A stretch of DNA of 64,000 nucleotides, taken from assembly GCA_009497875.2 (NCBI GenBank), contig CP032508.2, positions 3,653,501 to 3,717,500 of the forward strand, written 5' to 3'. Position numbers and translations under genes: made by a program. The notes beneath the pieces are model-generated. The model made no database searches, was not told the DNA's origin, and saw nothing but the letters and a program-made list of their open reading frames with translations. Of this stretch, positions 25,175-35,112 are shown piece by piece. The stretch's first letter is position 1. Each line of letters starts with the position of its first letter. Source of the stretch: a gamma proteobacterium SS-5. Its GTDB lineage: Bacteria > Pseudomonadota > Gammaproteobacteria > Chromatiales > Chromatiaceae.

Positions 25175-25750
25175 TCATTGCTTCAATTGCTCTATGGCCT
25201 TGGCGGTCCAGAGCCCGCCGCCGGGTACGCAGATATCGGCCTCGTTCCAGAGTTCGGCGATCTGCTCTTCGGAGAGGAAATTCTGCTCATACTGCTCCAA
25301 CTCGCGCTTGAGCATCATGCCGTAGGCCTTGACCCCAGCCACCCGCGCCAGGGCGACGGAATCTATCTCTATGCCGTGGTCTCGGCTCAGGGTCTCCAGC
25401 ACCTCTTCCACGCTCATCTGGCCCACCATGCCCGCCACCAGCTTCTCCAGGCCGGGGATGTCCCTGAGTTTTTTCTCCGCCAGCGCCTCTTTCTCGATCT
25501 GTGCCTGGGCCTGAGCCTGGGTTTGAACCGACTCTTGCGTTTGCGGCTGCGGCCTTGCGCTGGGGGCAGGGCCGCTCTTGCCGAGCATCTTGCGGACAAA
25601 ATTCGACGCCAGATCGGGGAAGCGCCGGTTCATGCGTTCCAACTGATCCCGCGCCTGATCCAGGCTGTCGCGCTTTTGCCGCAGTTCCTCCTGGCTGATA
25701 CGGTTGTTGCCGAAACGCGCCAGACCATCCGTCTTGTTTTCTTCACTCAT
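25175..25750 (-). CDS. Hypothetical cytoplasmic protein, 191 residues
   Basis: I do not recognise this protein. It starts MSEENKTDGLARF at ATG 25750, with AGG about nine bases upstream; an earlier in-frame ATG at 25780 looks less likely. It has no signal or membrane segment. Residues about 30-60 are a charged helix (KRDSLDQARDQLERMNRRFP). About 60-85 is a Gln/Pro/Ala linker. The C-terminal part (about 90-190) is compact with SVEEVLETLSRDHGIEIDSV and VKAYGMMLKRELEQYEQNFL. It is divergent from the SPOR protein gene with a gap of 196 bases between them, so they may share a regulatory region. No function can be assigned. Confidence 0.75.
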   Translation of the reverse strand: MSEENKTDGLARFGNNRISQEELRQKRDSLDQARDQLERMNRRFPDLASNFVRKMLGKSGPAPSARPQPQTQESVQTQAQAQAQIEKEALAEKKLRDIPGLEKLVAGMVGQMSVEEVLETLSRDHGIEIDSVALARVAGVKAYGMMLKRELEQYEQNFLSEEQIAELWNEADICVPGGGLWTAKAIEQLKQ

Positions 25751-25946
25751 CGCTGTTCGCCTCATCGACACCAATGGCACCTATTTCAGGCCCTCTGTAA
25801 ACAATGGCATAATTTCTGCTCAATTCAAACCGGTATTGGCCGAAATAGAATAGGATTCTCAGGACAAAAAACCGACCCCATGATGGCATTGCAAAAACTT
25901 AGCACAAATCATACCCACCCATGCCCCTAAGCAGACAGACAGGACT

Positions 25947-27164
25947 ATGGACGACGAGTTGGACGAAATAACCCGGAAACTGGCCGATGATGCCGGCGAG
26001 TTGGACCTGGACAGCGAGGCCGACCTGGGTTTGGACGACGACGTCATTGACCTGTTGGATGACGCCCCGTCGCTGCCGCCCAGCGGCCGGGGCCTGGACT
26101 ATGACGAACCGGACCTGGGGGCAACGGCAAGCTTTGCCGAGACCTTGCAGGCGCAACAGCAAACGGCCGCACCGTCGGCCGACCCGATAACAGATACACA
26201 ACAGCAGGGGCCAGACAGCGCTCTGGATGACGACGACCCCCTGCTGCTTCTCGACGAGGAATTGGTGATGGATAAAGACGCGAACGACGGCGGCATACTG
26301 ACCATAGCCGCCCTGGTGCTGGCCCTGCTGGGCATCTCCGTGGCCGGCTTTGCCACCTTTCAGAACAGAGAGACCGGGGCCCAGATCGAGGCCCTCGGCA
26401 GCCAGCTGGAAAACCCGCCGCCAGACCCCAGGCTGACCGAACTGGAGGCGGTGGTGGTACAGAACGACAAGAAACTGACGCAGATCCAGGCCCAGCAGGA
26501 CACGGATGCCAGCCACCTCAAGGACCTGGATACGCGCCTGGAGCAGCTCCTGGAGGAGACCCGCAAGGACGATACCGCCGCCCAACTGAAGACCATCGGC
26601 CAGGAACTCAAGGGGCTGGGCAGCAAGCTTGGCCGCCTGGAGCAACGCATGGAGAGCAATCAGGGCCGATTCGAGCAGCAACAGGAGGCCCTGCGCAGCG
26701 AGTTCAGCGACCGCCTGAACAAGCTCTCCACCGATCCGCCACCAAGCCAGGCGACCGCCTCCACCGACCCCAGCGCGGTGCGGATCCTCGGCCCGCAGAC
26801 CGGCGCCCCGCCCGGCCCGACGGGCTCAGTACCCTCATCCGCCCCCCCACCAGGCGAGCAGCCCCAGGCCGCGCGGCCGGGCACGGCGGCAGCGGAGCCC
26901 GCCCCGCCCAGCGATGTCGGCGGTCAGGGGCTGTGGGTGGCCAATCTCGCCTCGTTCAACTCCGACCGGGATGCCTCGCGCATCCTCAAGCAGTTGCAGG
27001 GCCACGGCATCTTCCCGAAGAAACGCCAGGTCCAGGTCAAAGGCAAGACCTGGTACCGCCTCTACGTCGAGGGCTTTGCCAACGCCACGGCGGCAAAGCG
27101 CTATGTCAACAAGGTAAAGGACAAGCCCGGCCTGAGCCGCGCCTGGGTGGGCAGGGCACCCTGA
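25947..27164 (+). CDS. SPOR-domain membrane protein with acidic cytoplasmic N-terminus
   Basis: The 405-residue protein is a single-span inner-membrane protein. Residues 1-112 are strongly acidic (DELDLDSEADLGLDDDVIDL and similar). A membrane segment at about 117-136 (ILTIAALVLALLGISVAGFA) is followed by a coiled coil at about 150-270 and a Pro/Ala linker. A C-terminal SPOR fold spans about 325-400, with WVANLASFNSDRDASRILKQL and KTWYRLYVEGFANATAAK. SPOR domains bind denuded septal glycan, so a role in cell division or envelope remodelling is expected. It resembles DamX/FtsN in layout but not in detail. An A/G-rich AGGA lies just upstream of the ATG at 25947. Confidence 0.88.
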   Translation: MDDELDEITRKLADDAGELDLDSEADLGLDDDVIDLLDDAPSLPPSGRGLDYDEPDLGATASFAETLQAQQQTAAPSADPITDTQQQGPDSALDDDDPLLLLDEELVMDKDANDGGILTIAALVLALLGISVAGFATFQNRETGAQIEALGSQLENPPPDPRLTELEAVVVQNDKKLTQIQAQQDTDASHLKDLDTRLEQLLEETRKDDTAAQLKTIGQELKGLGSKLGRLEQRMESNQGRFEQQQEALRSEFSDRLNKLSTDPPPSQATASTDPSAVRILGPQTGAPPGPTGSVPSSAPPPGEQPQAARPGTAAAEPAPPSDVGGQGLWVANLASFNSDRDASRILKQLQGHGIFPKKRQVQVKGKTWYRLYVEGFANATAAKRYVNKVKDKPGLSRAWVGRAP

Positions 27165-27247
27165 AGTCGGGCAGGAGGTAGAGGCTGATCTGTCAGAAGC
27201 AAACGATCATGGGGCGAGACGGCCACCCCTTGCCCCGGATGGGATGA

Positions 27248-27280
27248 GGCATAGGGCGGGCCACGCCCGCCGCCATGCCA
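27248..27280. repeat. GC-rich repeat shared with 25001-25029
   Basis: GGCATAGGGCGGGCC and CGCCCGCCGCCATGCC are inverted and match the element at 25001-25029 in reverse. It lies in the 212-base gap between convergent genes (27165-27376); I see nothing else there except partial dyads. Confidence 0.7.
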
Positions 27281-27376
27281 ACCTCTGTATGCCCTGTGGC
27301 TGCGTGGTCAGAAACTCCTGCTGGGTAATCCGCTGACTTTGCTTCCTGGGCGTGCCGATCATTCTGGATTTCAGAA

Positions 27377-28240
27377 TCAGCGAAACCCCGCCCATTCCCA
27401 GCAGTCCACCTTGTGGCTGCGGCTTTTGGCGATGCGGGTGAGGCGGGCGTCGATGCGGCCGAAGGGGTAATTGCCGAGCAGGCGCAGGGGCAGGCGGCGG
27501 TTGTCGCGACTGATCCAGACGTCCACCGGCGGGTGTATCGGACGGTCCTTATCCGGGTGCAGGTCAAAGGTCTCGAAGGTGATCCGAAAGGCAGGCCAGG
27601 TCTTGCCCATGATGCCCGGCAGGTTCTCTTCGGCGATGCTGGCCCAGTATTCCAGCTCCCGCTCGCCATCGCTTACCGGCACGTTGATCACCAGGCCCTG
27701 GCTCAGGCGCATCTTGCGCAGATGCTGCAGCATGGAGAGACGATCGAGCATGACCTGGCTCAGCTTCTCGGTACTGCTGCGGCGCTTCCAGCGGATGGGG
27801 GCGCGCACCACCCCGCCCATGAGGTCAAAGGGATCGCTGCGGGCATTGTGCATCTCCGCCTGGGCCTGCTCCCGGCGCAGGCTCATGTCCTGCCAATTGA
27901 ATTTTACCTTGATCGATTCCAGCTCGCGGCCGACGCGCAAGAAGCTGTGAAAGCCCAGGGTGCGGCGTTGCTTGGGGCTGTAGCTGGCCTTGTGACACAG
28001 GCGCAGAGGGAACAGGGATTCCAGCTTGGCGTGGTCCTCGCTGCTCAGCCTCAGGCTCAGCTCGCCCTGCTGCTGCGCCACGGCGGGCCTGGCGCTCCAT
28101 ACCGCCCGGGCTATCTGGATCTCCTTGTTGGAGGAGAAGGAGCCCCGGTAGCCGATACCGAACTCCAGGTATTCGTAGTCCTGCCCCCAGGCCTGGCCCA
28201 GGCTGAGAGCGCACAGCAGCACGAGCCAGGGGCGGGGCAT
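27377..28240 (-). CDS. DUF3108-like periplasmic protein
   Basis: The 287-residue protein has a signal peptide at 1-19 (MPRPWLVLLCALSLGQAWG). The mature part is beta-rich, with RGSFSSNKEIQIARAVW, LFPLRLCHKASYSPKQRR and the DUF3108-like ending PPVDVWISRDNRRLPLRL followed by GRIDARLTRIA. DUF3108 proteins are exported and of unknown function. It starts two bases after the stop of der, as the last gene of the unit from rlmN to der. An envelope function is plausible because the neighbours bamB and rodZ act there, but nothing proves it. Confidence 0.72.
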   Translation of the reverse strand: MPRPWLVLLCALSLGQAWGQDYEYLEFGIGYRGSFSSNKEIQIARAVWSARPAVAQQQGELSLRLSSEDHAKLESLFPLRLCHKASYSPKQRRTLGFHSFLRVGRELESIKVKFNWQDMSLRREQAQAEMHNARSDPFDLMGGVVRAPIRWKRRSSTEKLSQVMLDRLSMLQHLRKMRLSQGLVINVPVSDGERELEYWASIAEENLPGIMGKTWPAFRITFETFDLHPDKDRPIHPPVDVWISRDNRRLPLRLLGNYPFGRIDARLTRIAKSRSHKVDCWEWAGFR

Positions 28241-28242
28241 GA

Positions 28243-29634
28243 CTACTTCCTTTTGACGAAGCGCGCCAGCCGCTTCTTCTTGTGTACCTGGCGCGGGGTC
28301 AGGGTGTTCTTGCGCCCGGCAAAGGGGTTCTCTCCGGTCTTCAGTTCCAGCCGGATAGGGGTGCCGCGAATCTGCAGGGCCTGGCGAAAGTAGTTGTTCA
28401 GGTAGCGTCTATAGGCGTCCGGCAGGGCCTCGGTCTGGTTGCCGTGGATGACGATCACGGGCGGATTGCGACCGCCCTGATGGGCATAGCGCAGCTTGAT
28501 GCGGCGGCCGTGCACCAGCGGCGGCTGGTGGTCGAACACCGCCTGCTCCAGCAGCCGGGTCAGCTCCGGGGTGGCCAGGTCGCGTACCGCGTTGCGGTAG
28601 GCCTCGTCCACCAGGCCCGGCAGATGCCCCACCCCGCTGCCGTGCAGGGCGGAGATGTAGCGCCAGGCGGCAAAGTCCAGAAAGGGCAGCTTGCGTTGCA
28701 GGGCGGCCTTGACCTGATCACGCTCCTGATGACCCATGCCATCCCACTTGTTCACCGCCACCACCAGGGCGCGGCCGCTATCGATGATGTGGCCGGCCAG
28801 GGTGGCGTCCTGTTCGGTTACCCCATCCCGCGCATCCAGCACCAGGATCACCACATTGGCCGTTTCTATCGCCTGCAGGGTCTTGATGATGCTGAACTTC
28901 TCTACCGCCTCGCTGACCCTGGCACGGCGCCGCACGCCGGCGGTGTCGATCAGGGTGTAGGCCTTGCCTTCGCGCTGGAAGGGGATGAATATGCTGTCTC
29001 TGGTGGTGCCGGGCTGGTCGAAGGCGACCACCCGCTCCTCGCCCAGCAGGCGATTGACCAGGGTCGATTTGCCCACGTTGGGCCGCCCCACCACGGCGAT
29101 CTTGATGCCTTCCTCGCTGGCCGACGGCTCATCCCCTTGCGGTTCGGTCAGGCCCTCCAGCACCCGGTCGATCAGCGAGCGCACCCCGCGCCCCTGGCTG
29201 GCGGCTATGGCCACCGGCTCGCCCAGGCCCAGGCCGTGGAACTCCAGCCCGGCGACATCCGTATCCATGCCATCGGACTTGTTCACCACCAGGGTGACCG
29301 CCTTGCCCAACCGGCGCAGGCTATCGACTATGCCCAGGTCACCTGGGGTGCAGCCGGCCCGGGCATCGGCCAGCAGGAGGACGTGGTCCGCCTGCTCGAT
29401 GGCCAGGCGGACCTGGCGCTCCATCAGAGGGTCTATCCCCTCCGCCTCGCCGCTGATACCGCCGGTATCCACCAGCACATAGGGGAAGGCCCCCATCTTG
29501 CCGATGCCGTACTGGCGATCCCGGGTCAGACCCGGCAGGTCCGCCACCAGGGCATCGCGGCTGCGGGTAAGGCGGTTGAACAGGGTCGATTTACCCACAT
29601 TGGGGCGGCCCACCAGGGCGATGACCGGCAGCAT
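28243..29634 (-). CDS. der: GTPase Der (EngA), ribosome biogenesis
   Basis: This essential double-GTPase assists maturation of the 50S subunit. The 463-residue protein has two G domains. The first has [13 protein letters not shown] and NKSD. The second has [13 protein letters not shown] ([13 protein letters not shown]) and NKWD. The C-terminal KH-like domain has [19 protein letters not shown] and the basic tail is [11 protein letters not shown]. Length, order and motifs are all family-typical. It lies five bases downstream of bamB and two upstream of the DUF3108-like gene, in the classic yfgM-bamB-der order. Confidence 0.98.
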   Translation of the reverse strand: MLPVIALVGRPNVGKSTLFNRLTRSRDALVADLPGLTRDRQYGIGKMGAFPYVLVDTGGISGEAEGIDPLMERQVRLAIEQADHVLLLADARAGCTPGDLGIVDSLRRLGKAVTLVVNKSDGMDTDVAGLEFHGLGLGEPVAIAASQGRGVRSLIDRVLEGLTEPQGDEPSASEEGIKIAVVGRPNVGKSTLVNRLLGEERVVAFDQPGTTRDSIFIPFQREGKAYTLIDTAGVRRRARVSEAVEKFSIIKTLQAIETANVVILVLDARDGVTEQDATLAGHIIDSGRALVVAVNKWDGMGHQERDQVKAALQRKLPFLDFAAWRYISALHGSGVGHLPGLVDEAYRNAVRDLATPELTRLLEQAVFDHQPPLVHGRRIKLRYAHQGGRNPPVIVIHGNQTEALPDAYRRYLNNYFRQALQIRGTPIRLELKTGENPFAGRKNTLTPRQVHKKKRLARFVKRK

Positions 29635-29639
29635 GGGCC

Positions 29640-30827
29640 TCAGTTCCCCAGGCCGATGACGGCAAAATCGCCGCCATCGCCATAGACATAGAGCCGGTTA
29701 TCCCGCACCTTGGGGCGGGCGGTGATGGCCGAGCTGCCCAGCCGGGTACGGGCCACCAGGCTGCCATCCTCGGGCCTGAGCCAGTGCAGATAGCCCTGAT
29801 AATCCCCGGCCACCACATAGCCGCCGAAGGGGGTCGGGGCGCTGAGGCGGCGGTATTGCATCTTGCTCTGCTTCCACAGGTGATTGGAGCTTTGCGGATC
29901 GAAGGCGCGTACCTGATCCTGGGCATCGGTGACGTAGAGTTGGTGGCCATCGCCACCCAGGCCGGAATAGGAAGACAGTTTCTGCCGCCAGAGCACGGCA
30001 CCATCGCTGACCGAGAGCGCCGCCAGATCGCCCTGGAAGGTGACCACGTAGATGCGGTCCCCCAGCACCAGGGGGTCGGCGTCTATATCGGTCATCCGGT
30101 CCAGCTCGGTGCGGCCGCTTGCTATGCCCACGCTGACCTCCCAGTTGAGATTGCCCGAGGCCAGATCCAGCGAGGCCAGCTTGCCGTTGGCGAAGCCACA
30201 GATGACGCTGCCGTCGTGGATCACCGGTGAGCTGTTGCCGCGCAGGCTGAGCACGGGAACCTCGTGACCGTACTGCCAGCGCTGTTCGCCGCTGGCGGCA
30301 TCCAGGGCAACCAGCTTGCCGTCCAGGGTGTGTACCACCACCAGACCCCGGCCGATGCGCGGCACCGAGAGCACCTCGCTACTGACCCTGGCCTGCCAGC
30401 GCTTGGTGCCCTTGGCCGCATCCAGGGCGATGACCTCGGCCTTGTGCGTGCCGATCACCACCAGGCCCTCGCCCGCGCCGGGGCCGCCGGAGGCGGGGCT
30501 GTTGGTGTCCAGCCGCCAGTGCAGGGCACCGTTGGCGGCATTGCGCGCCTCTACCTGGCCCTGGGCGTTGGCCAGATAGACGCGGCCATCGTGGATCGCC
30601 GGTTCCAGCTTGAGCAGCTTGTCATCGGCACCGCCGCCGATGTTGGCCTGCCACAGCACCCGAGGCTGGATCTGATTGGCCACCTCGGTCAGGGCCGCCG
30701 GTGGCGTGGCCGGTTTCTCGCTATCAAACCAGCGCATGGGGTTGACCGAGACGCAGCCTGCCAGCAGTGCCGATAGCGCCAGCAGGGCCAGGGATCTGAA
30801 CACAGGCAAGGCCCGACTCATGTTCAT
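29640..30827 (-). CDS. bamB: Outer membrane assembly lipoprotein BamB
   Basis: This is an outer-membrane lipoprotein (395 residues) of the BAM complex that inserts beta-barrel proteins. The lipobox is [12 protein letters not shown], with the cysteine about residue 25. The mature protein is an eight-bladed propeller, with repeating patterns such as [37 protein letters not shown] and [16 protein letters not shown]. Its ATG overlaps the yfgM stop by four bases. The MNM start offers a second in-frame ATG at residue 3 (30821); the upstream one is chosen. Order yfgM-bamB-der is conserved. Confidence 0.96.
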   Translation of the reverse strand: MNMSRALPVFRSLALLALSALLAGCVSVNPMRWFDSEKPATPPAALTEVANQIQPRVLWQANIGGGADDKLLKLEPAIHDGRVYLANAQGQVEARNAANGALHWRLDTNSPASGGPGAGEGLVVIGTHKAEVIALDAAKGTKRWQARVSSEVLSVPRIGRGLVVVHTLDGKLVALDAASGEQRWQYGHEVPVLSLRGNSSPVIHDGSVICGFANGKLASLDLASGNLNWEVSVGIASGRTELDRMTDIDADPLVLGDRIYVVTFQGDLAALSVSDGAVLWRQKLSSYSGLGGDGHQLYVTDAQDQVRAFDPQSSNHLWKQSKMQYRRLSAPTPFGGYVVAGDYQGYLHWLRPEDGSLVARTRLGSSAITARPKVRDNRLYVYGDGGDFAVIGLGN

Positions 30828-31453
30828 TGACTGGCCTGGGTCCCGGCCAGGTCATCCAGCTTGAGACGGATCATATCGGTATCGGCCAGGCCCTCCGCCA
30901 GGGCGCGTTCATAGGCCTGTCGGGCGGCCTCTAGGTCGCCAGCGGCCAGGGCGATATCGCCCCGAATGGACTCCACCTCGGCGGCATAGGCCTTGCCGAT
31001 GCTATCCAGCAGGGCACGGGCCTCCTCCGCCCGCTCCAGGCTCAACAGCAATCGGGCCAGGCGCAGCCGGGCCAGGTCGGTCAGGGCCGGGTCGCGCCGC
31101 TGCTCGATCACCCGCTGCAGATGGGCCAGGGCGGCGGCCTCCTCGCCCCGGCCGACCAGGGCCGCGGCCAGGTTGAGGCTGGCCAGATCGGCATAGAGGG
31201 TATTGGCGTATTCATCGATGATCTTCTGCCCCTGCACCAGGGCCTGATCCGTTTCGCCCTGGCCGCTGATCTCTAGCATCTGCCCCAGCGCCTGGGCCGC
31301 GCTGGCGTTGACATCGGCCCGGTGCTCCTGCCAGCCGCGCCAGCCGAATACCCCCACCAGGCCGATGACGATGCCAAAGATCACCTGCTTGCCATTCTCC
31401 GCCCACCATTGCTTGAGGGCTTCGGCCTGTTGTTCGTCTGTCTCGTATGCCAC
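30824..31453 (-). CDS. yfgM: YfgM family inner-membrane chaperone-like TPR protein
   Basis: The 209-residue protein has one membrane segment at about 23-40 (IFGIVIGLVGVFGWRGW) and a periplasmic tail with tetratricopeptide-like helices, ADLASLNLAAALVGRGEEAA and RLRLARLLLSLERAEEARAL. Its short N-terminus (MAYETDEQQAEALKQWWAENG) matches YfgM. In E. coli YfgM binds SecYEG and PpiD and is thought to help periplasmic folding. It overlaps bamB by four bases. It is separated from hisS by 184 bases that carry repeats. Confidence 0.92.
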   Translation of the reverse strand: MAYETDEQQAEALKQWWAENGKQVIFGIVIGLVGVFGWRGWQEHRADVNASAAQALGQMLEISGQGETDQALVQGQKIIDEYANTLYADLASLNLAAALVGRGEEAAALAHLQRVIEQRRDPALTDLARLRLARLLLSLERAEEARALLDSIGKAYAAEVESIRGDIALAAGDLEAARQAYERALAEGLADTDMIRLKLDDLAGTQASQ

Positions 31454-31477
31454 GGAATCTCCTCGTAGTTTAAATTA

Positions 31478-31636
31478 GCGGTCAGCGGCCAGCCGTCAGC
31501 GGAGTGTAGCCCGGATGGAGCAAAGCGGAATCCGGGGAGGCCCAGCCTCACGCTGGGGCATCCCGGCCATTACAGCCCTCCCGCCCCATCCATTCTTCTC
31601 TGCGTCCTTTGCGCTCCTTAGCGTTCTATGCGTCCC
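31478..31636. repeat. Mixed dispersed repeats between hisS and yfgM
   Basis: Three units are visible. GTCAGCGGCCAGCCGTCAGC at 31481-31500 is an inverted repeat seen elsewhere at 47591-47611. A TAGCCCGGATGGAGCAAAGC unit at 31506-31525 with its GGAATCCGGGG end is shared in part with 52913-52939. A half-copy of the TCTCTGCGTCCTTTGCG family occupies 31596-31629. The gap holds no gene. Confidence 0.65.
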
Positions 31637-31637
31637 A

Positions 31638-32915
31638 TCAGTCAGGGGCCAAAAGCCCGGTCAGAAACTCCACCAGCTCGACCTGGTTCAGGCTGCGCTG
31701 TTCGCCCGCTTCGCGCAGGGGCTTGAGCGCCAGCCTGCCTGCCGCCCATTCGTCATCACCCAGGATCAGGGCGTAGCGGGCACCGCTCTTGTCGGCCCGC
31801 TTGAACTGACTCTTGAAGCTGCCGCCCGCGCAGTTGACCTGCAACCTGAGCCAGGGCAGCCTATCGCGCAGCCGCTCGGCCAGGGCCATGCCGGTGCCGT
31901 CGGCGGCCTCGCCCACCAGCACCATGTACAGGTGCGGACTCAGCTCGGTACCCCCGCTGCCCTGCTCCTGCAACAGGGTAATCAGACGCTCGCTGCCCAT
32001 GGCAAAGCCCACCGCTGGAGTGGCGCGGCCACCGAGCTGTTGCACCAGGCCATCGTAACGGCCGCCGGCGCAGACCGTGCCCTGGGCACCGAGCCGATCC
32101 GTGACCCATTCGTAAACCGTGCGGTTGTAGTAGTCCAGACCACGCACCAGGCGGGGGTTGATCTGGTAGGCGATGCCATTGGCCTCAAGCCCTTGGCAAA
32201 GCTGATCAAAATGGGCCCGGCTGGCCGCCCCCAGATGGTCCATCAGAACCGGCGCTGCGGCGATCAGTTCCGTCATCTCCGGGTTCTTGCTGTCCAGCAC
32301 GCGCAGGGGATTGGTCTCCAGCCGCCGTTGGCTGTCTTCGTCCAGCCGCCCCTGGTGCTGGCGCAGATAGGCCTGGAGTAGCTGCCGGTAGGCAGCGCGC
32401 TCCTCGGCATCGCCCAGGCTGTTGATCTGCAACTGGAGATGGTCCAGCCCCAGCGTCCGCCAGATGCGCTGGCAGATAAGCAGGGTCTCCAGGTCGATGT
32501 CCGGGCCTTCCAGGCCAAAGGTCTCCACGCCAATCTGATAGAACTGGCGGTAGCGTCCCTTCTGCGGCCGTTCGTGACGGAACATGGGGCCCTTGTACCA
32601 GACCCGCTGGGTCTGGTTGTGCAGCAGGCCGTTTTCCAGACAGGCGCGCACGCAACCGGCGGTGCCCTCGGGGCGCAGGGTCAGGCTGTCGCCGTTGCGG
32701 TCGGCGAAGCTGTACATCTCCTTCTCGACGATGTCGGTAACGTCACCGATGGCGCGCTTGAACAGGGCGGTCATCTCCACCACCGGCAGGCGCATCTCCT
32801 GATAGGCGTAGCTATCCAGCACGGCACGCACGCCGTCTTCGAGAAAACGCCACAGTGGGGCGTCTTCCGGCAACAGGTCGTGCATGCCTCGGATGGCCTT
32901 GATCTGTTTCGACAT
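31638..32915 (-). CDS. hisS: Histidyl-tRNA synthetase
   Basis: This is a cytoplasmic class II aminoacyl-tRNA synthetase of 425 residues that charges tRNA-His. Motif 1 is in the N-terminal region near EMRLPVVE. Motif 2 is [15 protein letters not shown] at about 111-125. The histidine-specific segments [15 protein letters not shown] and [14 protein letters not shown] are present. The C-terminal anticodon-binding domain ends in [19 protein letters not shown]. It starts 11 bases after the rodZ stop. The usual ispG, common between rodZ and hisS in related genomes, is absent. Identification is secure. Confidence 0.97.
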   Translation of the reverse strand: MSKQIKAIRGMHDLLPEDAPLWRFLEDGVRAVLDSYAYQEMRLPVVEMTALFKRAIGDVTDIVEKEMYSFADRNGDSLTLRPEGTAGCVRACLENGLLHNQTQRVWYKGPMFRHERPQKGRYRQFYQIGVETFGLEGPDIDLETLLICQRIWRTLGLDHLQLQINSLGDAEERAAYRQLLQAYLRQHQGRLDEDSQRRLETNPLRVLDSKNPEMTELIAAAPVLMDHLGAASRAHFDQLCQGLEANGIAYQINPRLVRGLDYYNRTVYEWVTDRLGAQGTVCAGGRYDGLVQQLGGRATPAVGFAMGSERLITLLQEQGSGGTELSPHLYMVLVGEAADGTGMALAERLRDRLPWLRLQVNCAGGSFKSQFKRADKSGARYALILGDDEWAAGRLALKPLREAGEQRSLNQVELVEFLTGLLAPD

Positions 32916-32926
32916 GGCTGTAGGGA

Positions 32927-34327
32927 TCAGGGATTGAGGCTGAAGCGGGCCACCGCGCCCTGCTGCAGCCGAGAGAAATCATAGGGCTGGCCATCGACGT
33001 ACAGCTGCACCATATTGCTGCGGCCAAACAGCACCCGGTAGGGCGGCACGCCGCCAAAGTCATGCACCTCGCCCTTTTTCAGCTCACCCACCAGGCGGTA
33101 TTCGCCGCTGGCGTCCTCCACCTCGACCCAGCTGCTGCCCTGCATCTCCAGTCGCACCTGGGGTGGCCCAGCCTCATCCACCACCGCTTCCGCAGCGGTC
33201 ATCTCCTCCACCGGCTCGGGCTCGTACAGGGATGCGGTCAGGCCGGAGGGCTCAAGCAACTGGGCATCCTCAGACAGGGGCCGCGCCGGCGGTAGCGACA
33301 GCGGGGCCGGGGCCGAGGGGGCCTGATAGCCCTGGGGGGCGGGGATGGCCGGGGTGGTTGGCTCGCCAAACAGGCGCGACCACTGGCTCTTCAGATTCTG
33401 CATTACCGCCTCGGGCGAGCGGATGCGGATCTTACCCAGCTGACCTATGCCCCAGTAGAGCAGCAGGCCGATCAGCAACACCGCCAGCAGGGACAGGCCC
33501 CAGCGCAGCAACCGGGCACGCGACGGCAGTCTTGGCCACGCCAGCCTGGACCTGCCCCTGCCCTGTCCTGTCTGAGCCTCCATTCGGGTCTGCGCCCGAC
33601 CCTCCTTGCCTCCAGATCTCAGGCCAAAAGGCTTCAGGCTGATGGGGCCTTCAGACTGGGCCAGAGGTGGCTTCTCTATGGTATCCAGTACACTATCCGG
33701 GCGCTTACCCATGCCCGAAGTGGACGGGCTGCTGGTACTGGCCACATCCTTTTTGCTGGCCGGGCTCTTTTGGGGCGGGCCATCCGCCGATGCGGGGCCT
33801 GATCCGGCCCGCTCCGCCTTGGCCCCTGCGGGTGTCTGGGCCGGGACAGCAGGCGACTCGACCTTGGGCTTGGGCGCAACCTGTGCCGGGGCCAGGTCGG
33901 AACCTGCCGCAGGTGCTGGGGCAGAAGTGGTGCCAGGGCTGGATTTGCTCTTGGTCTTGGGTTCGATCTCGATCGGGGCCTGATCCTGCTCCCTGCCCTT
34001 GCCTGCATCCGCCACCCCGTCCGCCTTGGCAGAAGCCAACTCCGGCCCCCGTGGTGCCACGGAGTCGTGGTATTCCTTGAGGATCTCCTGCTGTGGCAGG
34101 CCGAGGATATCCGAGTAGGTGCGCAGATAGCCCTTGATGAATACCGGCGGCGGCAGGTTGTCGTAATCGTTGCGCTCCAGCGCCTCGATCACGGACTTGC
34201 GCAGGCGCAGCTGGGCGGCGACCCATTCGATATCCTGCCCGGCCTTGATGCGGGCGGCCTTGATGCGCTCGCCCGGGCCGCGCCGCGCCGAGGTCAGGGA
34301 TTCTTTGGGGGGGCGGGGTTCAATCAT
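32927..34327 (-). CDS. rodZ: RodZ-like cytoskeletal protein with HTH and DUF4115 domains
   Basis: RodZ anchors the MreB cytoskeleton to the membrane and helps set rod shape. The 466-residue protein has an N-terminal helix-turn-helix at about 17-85 ([20 protein letters not shown]), followed by YIRTYSDI-type sequence ([19 protein letters not shown]). A long disordered Ala/Pro/Ser linker runs to about residue 260. A membrane segment lies at about 274-293 ([18 protein letters not shown]). A periplasmic DUF4115 domain ends in [20 protein letters not shown]. The linker is much longer than in E. coli. The ATG overlaps the pilW stop by four bases. Confidence 0.93.
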   Translation of the reverse strand: MIEPRPPKESLTSARRGPGERIKAARIKAGQDIEWVAAQLRLRKSVIEALERNDYDNLPPPVFIKGYLRTYSDILGLPQQEILKEYHDSVAPRGPELASAKADGVADAGKGREQDQAPIEIEPKTKSKSSPGTTSAPAPAAGSDLAPAQVAPKPKVESPAVPAQTPAGAKAERAGSGPASADGPPQKSPASKKDVASTSSPSTSGMGKRPDSVLDTIEKPPLAQSEGPISLKPFGLRSGGKEGRAQTRMEAQTGQGRGRSRLAWPRLPSRARLLRWGLSLLAVLLIGLLLYWGIGQLGKIRIRSPEAVMQNLKSQWSRLFGEPTTPAIPAPQGYQAPSAPAPLSLPPARPLSEDAQLLEPSGLTASLYEPEPVEEMTAAEAVVDEAGPPQVRLEMQGSSWVEVEDASGEYRLVGELKKGEVHDFGGVPPYRVLFGRSNMVQLYVDGQPYDFSRLQQGAVARFSLNP

Positions 34328-35112
34328 GAGCCTTTTTCCAGGTCACGCAACATCCTTACCTGGATGGCATCGGGGAACGCCTTGCGCAGCTTGTCGGCAT
34401 AGGCCTTTTGCGCCTTGGCCTGACCCAGGCGCTGGTGGATGCGCACCCCGGCCCAGAGGGTCTTGGGGTTGTGCTGCGCCACCTGTTCATAGCGCAACAG
34501 GTAATCCCGCGCGGCCTGGTAGTCACCACGGTCGTAGTTGAGTTCCGCCATCTGCGCCAAGGCCGGGGCATGGCGGCTGTTGTTGCTCAGGGCGCTGCGC
34601 AGATAGATGTCGGCCTTGTCCTTGTCGCCGGCCCCGTAGGCGCAGATGCCGGCATTGGCCAGGGCCACCTCGCGGCTGCGGTTGAGCGGGTTTTTTACGG
34701 CCTGATCGAACTGCGCCAGGGCCTGATCGAAGCGGCGCAACTGGCACAGGAAGCTGCCGTAGGCGTTCAATGCGTAGAAGTTATGCCCGTCAATGGCGAT
34801 GGCGCGCTTGAAATGCTTCTCCGCCAGTGCGTTCTGACCCAGGCGCTGATAGATCAGGCCCATCACATTCTGCGCATTGGCGTTGTCGGGGTCGGCGGCT
34901 ATGGCCTTTTTGCCCTCCTGCAGGGCGATATCCAAACGGTTTTCACGCAGGTAGGACACCGCTAGATTGGTGTAGATTTCGGCCCGTCCATCGCTCGGCT
35001 TGCTTGCCCTTCCGGCCTGACCGGTCTGGTCGTCCACCGCCTTTGGCTGATTGGCGACGCAGGCACTGAGCAGGGGCAGCAGCAGGAGCAGGGACCATAC
35101 AGGGCGGATCAT
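34324..35112 (-). CDS. pilW: Type IV pilus biogenesis lipoprotein PilW/PilF
   Basis: The 262-residue protein is an outer-membrane pilotin needed for assembly or stability of type IV pili. It has a lipoprotein signal (LLPLLSACVANQ, cysteine at 18). Six tetratricopeptide repeats include AEIYTNLAVSYLRENRLDIA, ADPDNANAQNVMGLIYQRLG and AIDGHNFYALNAYGSFLCQ, a known PilW pattern. It overlaps rlmN and rodZ by four bases each. Other pilus genes are not in the window. The call is firm, because rlmN-pilW-rodZ is a conserved order. Confidence 0.93.
   Translation of the reverse strand: MIRPVWSLLLLLPLLSACVANQPKAVDDQTGQAGRASKPSDGRAEIYTNLAVSYLRENRLDIALQEGKKAIAADPDNANAQNVMGLIYQRLGQNALAEKHFKRAIAIDGHNFYALNAYGSFLCQLRRFDQALAQFDQAVKNPLNRSREVALANAGICAYGAGDKDKADIYLRSALSNNSRHAPALAQMAELNYDRGDYQAARDYLLRYEQVAQHNPKTLWAGVRIHQRLGQAKAQKAYADKLRKAFPDAIQVRMLRDLEKGS

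Noticed and set aside
28282..29685. 467-codon open frame on the plus strand
   Set aside because: It is antisense to der, with no recognisable domain.
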